DNA of 11,742 nt from Moraxellaceae bacterium (GCA_024234595.1 JACKNZ010000035.1:1-11742); one strand, 5' to 3'; counted from the stretch's first letter, positions 1 through 9,708 are shown. Translations and numbers: made by a program. The notes: generated by a model not told the origin, from the sequence alone.

Positions 1-3175
<3,175 letters not shown>

Positions 3176-3211
3176 GGTGTGTATCTATCAGTTATAAAAA
3201 CGAGGGTGGCT

Positions 3212-3217
3212 ATTTTA
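3212..3217 (-). promoter_or_regulatory. Possible metH -10 element
   Basis: The minus strand reads TAAAAT here, five of six matches to the sigma70 -10 consensus, 36 bases before the metH ATG. The best upstream -35 candidate (TTGTGC, 3237-3242) is 19 bp away and poor, so this is only a tentative promoter. The position suits a short untranslated leader. Confidence 0.3.
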
Positions 3218-3265
3218 ACAAAAATGTCTTCATTTCGCACAAAACAATTCTTAATCCTGAGCTAA

Positions 3266-3294
3266 TTACTAGGTTATTAAAAATCAGGTATAAT
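3266..3294 (+). promoter_or_regulatory. nfuA promoter (sigma70-type)
   Basis: A perfect TATAAT -10 hexamer lies at 3289-3294. A weak -35 (TTACTA, 3266-3271) sits 17 bp upstream. Transcription would begin about 20 bases before the nfuA start codon. The stretch TCAGGTAT overlapping the -10 resembles one half of a type 1 IscR site, but the other half is not recognisable, so IscR control is not claimed. Confidence 0.6.
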
Positions 3295-3322
3295 CAATCA
3301 AATTTTTTGTTTCGAGAAGGTT

Positions 3323-3928
3323 ATGAGCAATTTAAACATCAACATCACCGAATCCGCCCAAGCGTATTTACGCGAGTTATTAGCCAAACAAAATAGCGAA
3401 GGCATTGGCGTGCGTATCTTTGTAGAGCATGCAGGCACACCGAAAGCAGAGTGTTGCATGGCCTATTGCACCCAAGGCGAAGAACAAGATGATGATATTA
3501 GGTTGGCAATGGATGGTTTTCCTGCTTTTATCGAATTCAAAAGCTCGCCTTATTTAGAAGATGCCGTGATTGACTACAATAAAGACCGTTTTGGTGGTCA
3601 ATTAACCTTTAAAGCACCAAAATCTAAAGTGCCTTTATTGGGTGAAAACAGTTCACTTGAAGAACGTATTAACCATGTGTTGTTTAGTGAGGTTAATCCC
3701 AGCTTAGCAGCGCATAATGGTAATGTTAGCTTATTAGAAGTGTATGAAGATACTGAACATGGTTTAACTGCGGTATTAAAATTTGGTGGTGGTTGCCAAG
3801 GCTGTTCAGCTGTTGATATGACCTTAAAACAAGGTGTAGAAACGACCTTAAAAGCCAATATTCCTGAGTTGCAACGTGTGACTGACAGCACCGACCATAG
3901 TCAACGTGATAACGCTTATTTTAAATAA
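3323..3928 (+). CDS. nfuA: Fe-S cluster carrier protein NfuA
   Basis: NfuA is a cytosolic carrier that receives [4Fe-4S] clusters and passes them to client enzymes, especially under oxidative stress or iron limitation. The 201-residue product has the standard two-domain layout (E. coli NfuA is 191). Residues 1 to about 100 form a degenerate A-type domain, with the GTPKAECCMAYC stretch and the PYLEDAVIDY segment. Residues about 110-190 form the Nfu domain, with GGGCQGCSAVDMTLK, whose Cys158 and Cys161 (CxxC) bind the cluster at the dimer interface. The start is supported by AGAAGG immediately upstream, though the spacing to ATG is short, and by alignment with the E. coli N-terminus as recalled. 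The gene has its own promoter and terminator, so it is probably monocistronic. It is divergent from metH and convergent with the HIT gene. Confidence 0.97.
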   Translation: MSNLNINITESAQAYLRELLAKQNSEGIGVRIFVEHAGTPKAECCMAYCTQGEEQDDDIRLAMDGFPAFIEFKSSPYLEDAVIDYNKDRFGGQLTFKAPKSKVPLLGENSSLEERINHVLFSEVNPSLAAHNGNVSLLEVYEDTEHGLTAVLKFGGGCQGCSAVDMTLKQGVETTLKANIPELQRVTDSTDHSQRDNAYFK

Positions 3929-3931
3929 AAA

Positions 3932-3950
3932 AGGGGGCTAAAAGCCCCCT
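3932..3950. terminator. Bidirectional terminator between nfuA and the HIT gene
   Basis: AGGGGGCT (3932-3939) pairs with AGCCCCCT (3943-3950) around an AAA loop, giving an 8-bp GC-rich stem. On the minus strand the stem is followed by a run of six T, making it a classic intrinsic terminator for the HIT gene. On the plus strand the tail is AATAATTA, so it is weaker but placed 3 bases after the nfuA stop. It serves both convergent genes. Confidence 0.9.
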
Positions 3951-3959
3951 AATAATTAC

Positions 3960-4397
3960 TTAAGCCAATGTCCACTCAAAAGGCACACCATCGCGGCCTC
4001 TAAATGCCAACATTAGTGTCTCACGCATAAAGGTAAGATTTTCGGGCGTGTAGGGCATGGCTTGATGTTTGCCCCACACAGGCTGTGGCCAAGCGGCATC
4101 GTTGCTGTAACGCACGACATGATGAACATGTAGTTGAGGCACTAAATTACCAATGGCAGCAACATTCATTTTTTCAGCACGAAAATACTTGGCTAATTGT
4201 TCGCTTACCCAAGAGGATTCACGTAATAATTGTTGTTGGTCACGCACTGATAATTCGTAAACCTCACGGACACTAGGAACGCGCGGTACAAGTACCAACC
4301 AAGGATAGTGCATATCGTTCATTAAACGACAAGTGCTTAAAGGAAAATCACCTAATGGTAAGGTGTCTTCGGCTAAACGCGGATGCAGTGTAAACAT
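3960..4397 (-). CDS. HIT-family protein (putative nucleotide hydrolase)
   Basis: The 145-residue product belongs to the histidine-triad superfamily, whose members hydrolyse or transfer nucleoside monophosphates from substrates such as diadenosine polyphosphates or AMP-lysine. Visible hallmarks are MNDMHYPWLVLVPRV (residues 26-40), the helix with DQQQLL, MNVAAIGNLVPQLHVHHVVR (77-96) and the tail AAWPQPVWG (101-109). The signature reads H90-V-H92-H93-V, so the third His of the textbook HxHxH pattern is displaced. From memory this HVHH form is usual in the short proteobacterial subgroup, so I do not read it as inactivation. The start is supported by AGGA 9 bases upstream. The gene ends right before the shared terminator with nfuA. 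The natural substrate cannot be told from sequence, and no clear promoter is visible in the 195 bases upstream. Confidence 0.9.
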   Translation of the reverse strand: MFTLHPRLAEDTLPLGDFPLSTCRLMNDMHYPWLVLVPRVPSVREVYELSVRDQQQLLRESSWVSEQLAKYFRAEKMNVAAIGNLVPQLHVHHVVRYSNDAAWPQPVWGKHQAMPYTPENLTFMRETLMLAFRGRDGVPFEWTLA

Positions 4398-4592
4398 ACA
4401 AACTGTTCCTTAAAATATAACCGTGTGCTGTGTTAAACAGTGACTTAAAGCAAGTTTGTGAGGCTAATTGGCGTATCATTTTGGCTTGCTGATGATTGAT
4501 ATTTACGAGGCAATCTATCATTTGCACGTCCAACTCTGCATCGTATGCAGATTGATACAACCCTAATTGGCCTATTTATTTGCTAACGGCCT

Positions 4593-4620
4593 AAAAAAAA
4601 GCCCGCTAATGGCGGGCTTT
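4593..4620 (-). terminator. Intrinsic terminator of the tRNA-Ala/tRNA-Glu unit
   Basis: AAAGCCCGC (4598-4606) and GCGGGCTTT (4612-4620) form a 9-bp stem with a 5-base loop. Read on the minus strand it is followed by eight T (4593-4600). It begins 8 bases after the end of tRNA-Glu, as expected for the terminator of that transcript. Confidence 0.92.
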
Positions 4621-4627
4621 CGGAATA

Positions 4628-4703
4628 TGGCGTCCCCACGGGGATTCGAACCCCGGTTACCGCCGTGAAAGGGCGATGTCCTAGGCCTCTAGACGATGGG
4701 GAC
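4628..4703 (-). tRNA. tRNA-Glu (anticodon TTC)
   Basis: A 76-base gene with encoded CCA (4628-4630). The acceptor stem GTCCCCA/TGGGGAC pairs fully. The anticodon loop CTTTCAC places TTC at 4667-4669. The T arm is CGGGG-TTCGAAT-CCCCG. It is nearly identical to E. coli tRNA-Glu as recalled. It is the second gene of a two-tRNA transcript, 23 bases after tRNA-Ala. Confidence 0.98.
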
Positions 4704-4726
4704 CGAATGTTCTTCAAGATTAAATT

Positions 4727-4802
4727 TGGTGGAGCTAAGCGGGATCGAACCGCTGACCTCTACAATGCCATTGTAGCGCTCTACCAACTGAGCTATAGCC
4801 CC
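4727..4802 (-). tRNA. tRNA-Ala (anticodon GGC)
   Basis: A 76-base gene with encoded CCA. The anticodon loop ATGGCAT places GGC at 4767-4769. The acceptor stem GGGGCTA/TAGCTCC contains the G3-U70 wobble pair, the main identity element for alanyl-tRNA synthetase, which confirms the assignment independently of the anticodon. It is the first gene of the minus-strand tRNA unit. Confidence 0.98.
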
Positions 4803-4824
4803 AAACCGTCATCTTGAGCCGCGT

Positions 4825-4853
4825 ATATTAGGCAGCGCAAAGGCACTTGTCAA
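4825..4853 (-). promoter_or_regulatory. Strong promoter of the tRNA-Ala/tRNA-Glu unit
   Basis: On the minus strand a perfect TTGACA (4848-4853) is followed by a 17-bp spacer and TAATAT (4825-4830). The GC-rich stretch after the -10 (ACGCGGCTC) resembles the discriminators of stable-RNA promoters under growth-rate or ppGpp control; that regulation is inference. It lies 48 bases downstream of the putA stop codon. Confidence 0.85.
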
Positions 4854-4901
4854 ATGCTATCATCATAAAATCCATCCAAAAATGTATTGATTGTCTGTTT
4901 T

Positions 4902-7900
4902 CTAGTCTAAAAACAGTAACTCGGTATTAGCCCCTAATACCGTTAGATTTTGAGTGCTGACTCTTTCGGTACAAAAACGTAATAAATAGTGTTGTCCACC
5001 AGCCTTAAATCCTGTGCCAGATAATCCTTCCCCACCAAAGGGTTGACAAGCAACCTGTGCGCCAATTTGATTGCGATTGATGTATAAATTACCTACTTGT
5101 GCTTGTTGTTGAATGTGTTTGATGTGCGATTCGATGCGACTATGGACACCTAAAGTTAAACCATAGCCTGTTTGGTTAATATGTTGAATTACCTCATGTA
5201 ATTCGTGATGTTGCCATGTGACAATATGTAATATCGGGCCAAACACTTCGTGTTGTGGCAAATTAGCACGCTTAAGCAAAAAGGCTTGTGGTGCAACATA
5301 ATAGCCTTTGCTGCATTCGGCAGATAAAGTGGCGTGTGCATGCCACAAAGCCTGAGGCTGGAGCTGTTGGCAATAATAGTGCAAATGTTGCTGGCTATGC
5401 GCGTTAATGACCGAGCTAACATCACTCTGCAAATGTTGACTATGACCAATATGCCAAGTTGCCAACATACCGTTTAATCGTTCTAGTACAGCAGGCGCAA
5501 TGTCTTGTTGTAACCATAAAATTCGTAAAGCAGAACAGCGTTGACCAGCACTGTTAAAGGCAGACACCATAACATCATGTGCTAATTGCTCAGGTAGCGC
5601 GGAGCTGTCGGCAATCATGGCATTAAGGCCACCTGTTTCGGCTATTAGCGGAATAATTGCTCCCTGACGTGCTGCCAGTGTTTGGTTAATATGCTGAGCG
5701 GTAGCGGTTGAGCCTGTAAACACCACGCCTGCCAATAATTCATGTTCAAGCAAACAATCACCTAAGTCATGGCTGTTGGCAAACACCAATTGCACAATAT
5801 GTTTGGGTAATCCTACCTCTAGCCATAAATCCAGTACGCGTTGGGCAATCAGAGGGGTGTCGTTGGCAGGTTTAGCAATCACGGTATTGCCAGTGACTAT
5901 CGCCGCCGCAATTTGACCAATAAATATCGCTAAAGGAAAATTCCAAGGGCTAATACACACAAAAACACCACGAGGCGCAAGAGTTAGTGTATTTTCTTCG
6001 CCAGTGATATGAGGCAAGCTTTGTGGAGCTTGCAAAAGTTGTGCTTGTTGGGCGTAAAATTGACATAAATCAATGGCTTCGCGCCATTCGCCTAGCGCAT
6101 CTTCGAGCGTTTTACCTGCTTCTAAATTAAGTAAATAAAGTAACTCGGCCTGATGTTTTTGTAGTTGTTGCGCTAATTGTTGTAAGCATTGAGTGCGATG
6201 GCTAACGGTTTGTTGTTGCCAGTCACCAAAAGCATGGTGGGCTTGTCTAAAATAGTGGTCAATGTTGTTGATACTGTCGGGATAGACTGTTCCCAATAAG
6301 CGGTGTTTGTCCACTGGGCTATAACGATGATGCGCTAAACTTTCTTCGGCTTTAATATGATGACCTGCTTGCCATGTCTGATGATAAAAATGGACAAATT
6401 TTTCACGTAGTTCGGCTAAATAATTGACATCGGCTAAATTAAAACCTTGCGCGCTAACACGCGGTAAAAATAATTGTGTCGGTTTTGCTAGTTTGGGGTG
6501 AGGGGTGATTTTTTGTTGTTGCAGACGCTGAACGGGGTCTTGGCTCAACACTTCGCTATCAATATTGTTTTGAGCCAATAAATTGACAAAAGATTGCGAG
6601 CTACCATTTTCTAATAAACGTCTGACTAAATAAGGCAAGAGCGTATTAAATTGGCCAATCGGGGCGTACAAGCGTGTGGGGTGAGGGTGTTGAGCATAAA
6701 AATGCTGATGAATTTCTTCACCCATACCGACCAAACGTTGTACTTCGTAAGACTGTCCTAAATCGCTAGCAACGACTTGTAGCCAAGCCAAGGTATGGGC
6801 ATTATGGGTAGCAAATTGTGGCCAAAAGCAGTCACCTTGTTGTAATAGCCGTTTGGCACAAACCAAATAACACACATCGGTATGCAGTTTTTGGGTAAAT
6901 ACAGGATAGTCTTGTAAGGCTAGTTGTTGCGCGCGCTTAATTTCACTATCCCAATACGCGCCTTTGACCAAGCGTACTGCAATACGCTTATTACGGGCTT
7001 TGGCACGAGCAGCCAACCAATCAATGACCGCAGGCGCGCGTTTTTGATAAGCTTGTACGGCTAAGCCTAAGCCTTGATAATGTTGTAATGTTGGATGATT
7101 AAGCAAATACGAAAAAATAGCCAAACTGAGTTCTAGGCGTTCTGATTCTTCGGCATCAAAGGTCACAGGTATTTGCGCCTCGGCTGCAAAACTCAGCAAA
7201 TGTACTAATTTGGGTAAGAGTTGTTGTTGAATCTCCGACCAAAAACGCGCTTCGTAACGAGGATATAGCGCAGATAATTTAATAGAGACACTATCACGGC
7301 CAAGAATATCGCCATCATAGTTTTGTGTGGCCAAATTTTCTAAAGCTTGTTGATAGGATTTAAAATAAGTCTCGGCTTCTTCAAAGGTTTGAGCAGCTTC
7401 TCCCAAACAGTCAAAAGAGTATAAAAAAGGCGATTGTTTACGCGCCAGTGCTTCGGGCAGGGTTTCGGCCATCACAAATTGCTTGGTTAATAACTGAATA
7501 CCTGTTCGCAATGCAGGACGTAATACACTGTCCCCCAATTTAAGCAATAATTGATGCCAAGTATCGCTAAGCGATTCGGCTTTAATAAAATGTTGCGCTT
7601 GATGCAAGGCTTTATTTGCCCATTGCAATAAGGTCGATTGTTGGCTTGGGCTTTGCCAGTTACCTTGTGTCAGTAAACTGTTTATTAAATCATTGCGAGT
7701 GGCGGTATCTGGAATCCGTAACAAGGCTTCGGATAGAGTAAGTAGGATTTTACCTTCTTGGCTATTAAGGCGATAAGATTGAATAAAATCCTCAAATAGT
7801 GCGTGTTTGCCTTGGCGTGCTTGAGTGATGAGTTGTTGGCTCAGTTGTTGTACGCGTTGTTGTTGTGCTTGAGTCAGACTGGCTTGGGCAAAAATAGCTG

Positions 7901-7991
7901 ACATTACAAGAGCCTCATCGGCCAAATAACTATCGCGTAAAGTCGTAAAATCTTCGTTAAATTCGGGTAAATCATCTAATGCCAACATCAT
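4902..7991 (-). CDS. putA: Bifunctional proline dehydrogenase / L-glutamate gamma-semialdehyde dehydrogenase (PutA, no RHH domain)
   Basis: PutA oxidises proline to pyrroline-5-carboxylate with FAD, passing electrons to membrane quinones, and then oxidises glutamate semialdehyde to glutamate with NAD+. The 1029 residues match the short PutA class of about 1000 residues. They lack the ribbon-helix-helix repressor domain that E. coli PutA (1320 residues) carries at its N-terminus. Residues about 1-170 are the helical arm. The FAD barrel shows SIKLSALYPRYE (236-247, Lys238), Asp279 in FDAEESERL, VRLVKGAYWDSEIKRA (339-354), Tyr442 and Arg457-Arg458. The aldehyde dehydrogenase part shows SPWNFPLA (681-688), Glu785 in AETGG, catalytic Cys819 in SAGQRCSALR, and QPFGGEGLSGTG (983-994). 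All catalytic residues are present. Composition is odd: about 109 Gln (10.6%) by hand count. AAGGAGT lies 4 bases before the first ATG and 7 before the second, so Met2 may be the true start. It is divergent from nadA. Confidence 0.97.
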   Translation of the reverse strand: MMLALDDLPEFNEDFTTLRDSYLADEALVMSAIFAQASLTQAQQQRVQQLSQQLITQARQGKHALFEDFIQSYRLNSQEGKILLTLSEALLRIPDTATRNDLINSLLTQGNWQSPSQQSTLLQWANKALHQAQHFIKAESLSDTWHQLLLKLGDSVLRPALRTGIQLLTKQFVMAETLPEALARKQSPFLYSFDCLGEAAQTFEEAETYFKSYQQALENLATQNYDGDILGRDSVSIKLSALYPRYEARFWSEIQQQLLPKLVHLLSFAAEAQIPVTFDAEESERLELSLAIFSYLLNHPTLQHYQGLGLAVQAYQKRAPAVIDWLAARAKARNKRIAVRLVKGAYWDSEIKRAQQLALQDYPVFTQKLHTDVCYLVCAKRLLQQGDCFWPQFATHNAHTLAWLQVVASDLGQSYEVQRLVGMGEEIHQHFYAQHPHPTRLYAPIGQFNTLLPYLVRRLLENGSSQSFVNLLAQNNIDSEVLSQDPVQRLQQQKITPHPKLAKPTQLFLPRVSAQGFNLADVNYLAELREKFVHFYHQTWQAGHHIKAEESLAHHRYSPVDKHRLLGTVYPDSINNIDHYFRQAHHAFGDWQQQTVSHRTQCLQQLAQQLQKHQAELLYLLNLEAGKTLEDALGEWREAIDLCQFYAQQAQLLQAPQSLPHITGEENTLTLAPRGVFVCISPWNFPLAIFIGQIAAAIVTGNTVIAKPANDTPLIAQRVLDLWLEVGLPKHIVQLVFANSHDLGDCLLEHELLAGVVFTGSTATAQHINQTLAARQGAIIPLIAETGGLNAMIADSSALPEQLAHDVMVSAFNSAGQRCSALRILWLQQDIAPAVLERLNGMLATWHIGHSQHLQSDVSSVINAHSQQHLHYYCQQLQPQALWHAHATLSAECSKGYYVAPQAFLLKRANLPQHEVFGPILHIVTWQHHELHEVIQHINQTGYGLTLGVHSRIESHIKHIQQQAQVGNLYINRNQIGAQVACQPFGGEGLSGTGFKAGGQHYLLRFCTERVSTQNLTVLGANTELLFLD

Positions 7992-7994
7992 CGT

Positions 7995-8001
7995 ACTCCT
8001 T
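7995..8001 (-). promoter_or_regulatory. putA ribosome-binding site
   Basis: The minus strand reads AAGGAGT, a near-perfect Shine-Dalgarno. Two consecutive ATG codons follow. The first (7991) is 4 bases from AGGAG, the second (7988) is 7 bases away, so the spacing favours the second, which would shorten PutA by one residue. Confidence 0.75.
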
Positions 8002-8031
8002 GAAGCAAAAAATTAGCTATCTTGCACAATT

Positions 8032-8037
8032 ATTATA
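8032..8037 (-). promoter_or_regulatory. putA -10 element
   Basis: The minus strand has a perfect TATAAT here, 40 bases before the putA start, giving a leader of about 30 bases. No good -35 hexamer is found 16-18 bp upstream, so an activator may be needed; that is inference from the missing element. Confidence 0.45.
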
Positions 8038-8049
8038 GGTAAAATACGG

Positions 8050-8081
8050 CTATCCGCCTTGTTATCACCAATTTAGGATAG
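8050..8081 (+). promoter_or_regulatory. Possible hairpin over the nadA Shine-Dalgarno
   Basis: CTATCC (8050-8055) is complementary to GGATAG (8076-8081), and the latter contains most of the AGGA ribosome-binding site of nadA (8075-8078). If transcribed, the 6-bp stem with a 20-base loop would hide the site. No clear nadA promoter was recognised, so it is not certain that the left arm is in the mRNA. Confidence 0.3.
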
Positions 8082-8088
8082 TCATTTG

Positions 8089-9144
8089 ATGAATAATTTA
8101 ATTGATAATGCCGCCAAAGAATTAGTTAAGCAACATTTAGACCATTTGCACATCCCTGCTGAAACAGAAATGAACCCTGAACGTAAAGCAGAGCTTATCA
8201 ATAAAATTAAACGCCTATTAAAAGAAAAAGATGCGGTTTTAGTGGCGCATTATTATACCAGCCACGACTTGCAAGCCTTGGCCGAAGAAACAGGCGGCTG
8301 TGTGTCTGACTCTTTAGAAATGGCACGATTTGGTAATCAACATCCTGCCAAAACCTTAGTGGTGGCTGGCGTTAAATTTATGGGCGAAACGGCTAAAATA
8401 TTAAATCCCGAAAAAAGAGTGTTAATGCCCACCTTAGAAGCCACTTGCTCTTTAGATTTGGGGTGTCCAGTCGAGGAGTTTAGTGCTTTTTGTGATGCTA
8501 ATCCCGACTATACCGTAGTGGTTTATGCCAATACTTCCGCCGCCGTTAAAGCGCGTGCCGATTGGGTGGTGACTTCCAGTATTGCCGTTGACGTAGCTGA
8601 ACACTTGGCAGCACAAGGGCAAAAAATTATTTGGGCTCCCGATAAACACTTAGGTAGTTATGTGCAAAAAGTGACAGGCGCAGAGATGTTATTATGGGAC
8701 GGCGCGTGTATTGTGCATGAGGAATTTAAGGCACGAGGTGTATTAGACCTCAAAAAAGTTTATCCTGATGCGGCGGTGTTGGTTCACCCTGAATCACCCG
8801 AAGCGGTGGTTGATATTGCTGATGCGGTGGGTTCTACCTCGCAACTGATTAAAGCCTCACAAACATTGCCTAATCCGCAATTTATTGTGGCGACTGACCG
8901 TGGCATTTTTTATAAAATGAAACAGGCTAGCCCAGATAAAGAATTTATTGAAGCACCAACGGCAGGCAATGGCGCAACTTGTCGTTCCTGCGCGCATTGT
9001 CCGTGGATGGCGATGAATGAGCTGGAAAATTTGGCACATGTGTTAGAAACGGGTGAGCAAGAAGTGTTTGTGGATGAGGCATTGATTCCTAAAGCCTTAG
9101 TGCCATTGCAACGTATGTTGGATTTTTCTAAAGCAAAACGCTGA
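8089..9144 (+). CDS. nadA: Quinolinate synthase (NadA)
   Basis: NadA condenses iminoaspartate (made by NadB) with dihydroxyacetone phosphate to quinolinate, in de novo NAD synthesis in the cytosol. It needs one [4Fe-4S] cluster with an open iron site. Numbered from the ATG at 8089 (351 residues), the three ligands are Cys120 in ATCSLDLGC, Cys207 in DGACIVHEEF and Cys304, the last Cys of CRSCAHCPW. Their spacing (87 and 97 residues) equals that of E. coli Cys113/200/297. Also visible are VLVAHYYTSHDLQALAEE near residue 50, GVKFMGETAKILNP and TDRGIFYKMK. An in-frame TTG at 8086, one codon upstream, sits 7 bases after AGGA while the ATG sits 10 bases after it; I prefer the ATG. nadB is not in the window. 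No terminator is obvious before the tRNA promoter. Confidence 0.97.
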   Translation: MNNLIDNAAKELVKQHLDHLHIPAETEMNPERKAELINKIKRLLKEKDAVLVAHYYTSHDLQALAEETGGCVSDSLEMARFGNQHPAKTLVVAGVKFMGETAKILNPEKRVLMPTLEATCSLDLGCPVEEFSAFCDANPDYTVVVYANTSAAVKARADWVVTSSIAVDVAEHLAAQGQKIIWAPDKHLGSYVQKVTGAEMLLWDGACIVHEEFKARGVLDLKKVYPDAAVLVHPESPEAVVDIADAVGSTSQLIKASQTLPNPQFIVATDRGIFYKMKQASPDKEFIEAPTAGNGATCRSCAHCPWMAMNELENLAHVLETGEQEVFVDEALIPKALVPLQRMLDFSKAKR

Positions 9145-9181
9145 TAAAATAGTCATTTAAGCTAAAACTTTATAAAATTGA

Positions 9182-9210
9182 TTGACGAGGGCAGGGCTTG
9201 TGAATATCAT
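9182..9210 (+). promoter_or_regulatory. Strong promoter of the tRNA-Pro/Arg/His cluster
   Basis: TTGACG (9182-9187) is followed by a 17-bp spacer and TATCAT (9205-9210), each five of six matches to consensus. The downstream ACACGCCTC is a GC-rich discriminator of the type found at stable-RNA promoters. The leader before tRNA-Pro would be about 45 bases. The architecture mirrors the tRNA-Ala/Glu promoter at 4825-4853. Confidence 0.85.
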
Positions 9211-9261
9211 ACACGCCTCACTTACGGCGAGTTAATCTTTAGTAAAGTGAATGCTTAAAGT

Positions 9262-9338
<77 letters not shown>

Positions 9339-9359
9339 CTTTAAGTTCTTTAGAGCCTC

Positions 9360-9436
9360 GCGCTCGTAGCTCAGTTGGATAGAGCATCGGCCTTCTAAGC
9401 CGAGGGTCGCAGGTTCGAATCCTGCCGGGCGCGCCA
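9360..9436 (+). tRNA. tRNA-Arg (anticodon TCT)
   Basis: A 77-base gene with encoded CCA, reading AGA codons. The acceptor stem GCGCTCG/CGGGCGC carries a U5-G68 wobble. The loop CTTCTAA places TCT at 9394-9396. The T loop is TTCGAAT. It lies 21 bases after tRNA-Pro and resembles E. coli argU as recalled. Confidence 0.98.
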
Positions 9437-9462
9437 AGTGTCCAGCTCAAAAAAATCTCTAT

Positions 9463-9539
9463 GGTGGTTGTAGCTCAGTTGGTAGAGCCCCGGATTGTGA
9501 TTCCGGTTGTCGTGGGTTCGAGCCCCATCATCCACCCCA
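9463..9539 (+). tRNA. tRNA-His (anticodon GTG), with a U5-U68 acceptor mismatch
   Basis: The gene includes the G-1 (9463) facing C73 (9536), the identity element of tRNA-His, and the encoded CCA. The anticodon GTG is at 9497-9499 in loop TTGTGAT. The D, anticodon and T stems are intact apart from the usual G49-U65 pair. The acceptor stem GTGGTTG/CATCCAC has T5 (9468) facing T68 (9531), a non-pairing U-U, where other bacterial tRNA-His genes normally have a Watson-Crick pair. It is the last gene of the cluster, 26 bases after tRNA-Arg. Confidence 0.96.
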
Positions 9540-9583
9540 ATCTCATTTTTATCCGCTTGCCTAATTCTAACGCCACTTTATCG

Positions 9584-9600
9584 AGCAAAATGCTTTTTTT
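9584..9600 (+). terminator. Weak candidate terminator of the tRNA-Pro/Arg/His cluster
   Basis: AGCA (9584-9587) and TGCT (9591-9594) flank an AAA loop, and the stem runs into seven T (9594-9600). The stem is very short, so this may be only part of the termination signal. It is the only T-tract hairpin between tRNA-His (ending 9539) and the next promoter. Confidence 0.4.
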
Positions 9601-9611
9601 AATCAAAAGTA

Positions 9612-9640
9612 TTTACTTTTATAGTCTATTCTAGTATATA
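9612..9640 (+). promoter_or_regulatory. Promoter of the acidic PA3496-type gene
   Basis: TTTACT (9612-9617), a 17-bp spacer and TATATA (9635-9640) form a moderate sigma70 promoter, each box four of six matches. Transcription would start near 9647, giving a leader of about 60 bases before the ATG at 9709. Confidence 0.5.
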
Positions 9641-9645
9641 GCCGC

Positions 9646-9691
9646 CCTGAGTATCAGGACTTGTGCAGCAAAGCGATAATCGCCTAAGTCC
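9646..9691 (+). promoter_or_regulatory. Structured 5' leader with overlapping hairpins
   Basis: CCTGA (9646-9650) and TCAGG (9654-9658) form a 5-bp stem with a GTA loop. GGACTT (9657-9662) and AAGTCC (9686-9691) form a second, 6-bp stem that encloses a small GCGA/TCGC hairpin (9673-9683). G9657 and G9658 belong to both outer stems, so the two cannot form fully at once. The function is unknown; alternatively the repeats may act as DNA sites. Confidence 0.4.
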
Positions 9692-9708
9692 AGTATAGAG
9701 AGGTGTGT

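Noticed and set aside
3284..3291. Half of an IscR type 1 site (TCAGGTAT) overlapping the nfuA -10.
   Set aside because: The expected left half shows almost no match to consensus, and a type 2 site with CC/GG spacing is off by one base. IscR control of nfuA is plausible from E. coli but not shown here.
3176..3322. Possible cobalamin riboswitch before metH.
   Set aside because: The space is only about 147 bases shared by two divergent promoters, and no B12 box or the required helices can be found.
4348..4560. 70-codon minus-strand frame starting with TTG between the tRNA terminator and the HIT gene.
   Set aside because: It overlaps the HIT gene by 50 bases in another frame, uses a TTG start without a good ribosome-binding site, has no promoter and matches no family I know. 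A conserved orthologue would revive it.
4381..4627. Search for a promoter or small RNA upstream of the HIT gene.
   Set aside because: A TATATT box near 4412-4420 lies too close to the start codon to leave room for a ribosome-binding site, and no hairpin with T tract other than the tRNA terminator was found.
4895..4916. CTGTTTT/AAAACAG hairpin at the end of putA.
   Set aside because: The stem is AT-rich, spans the stop codon and is not followed by a T tract, so it is not supported as a terminator.
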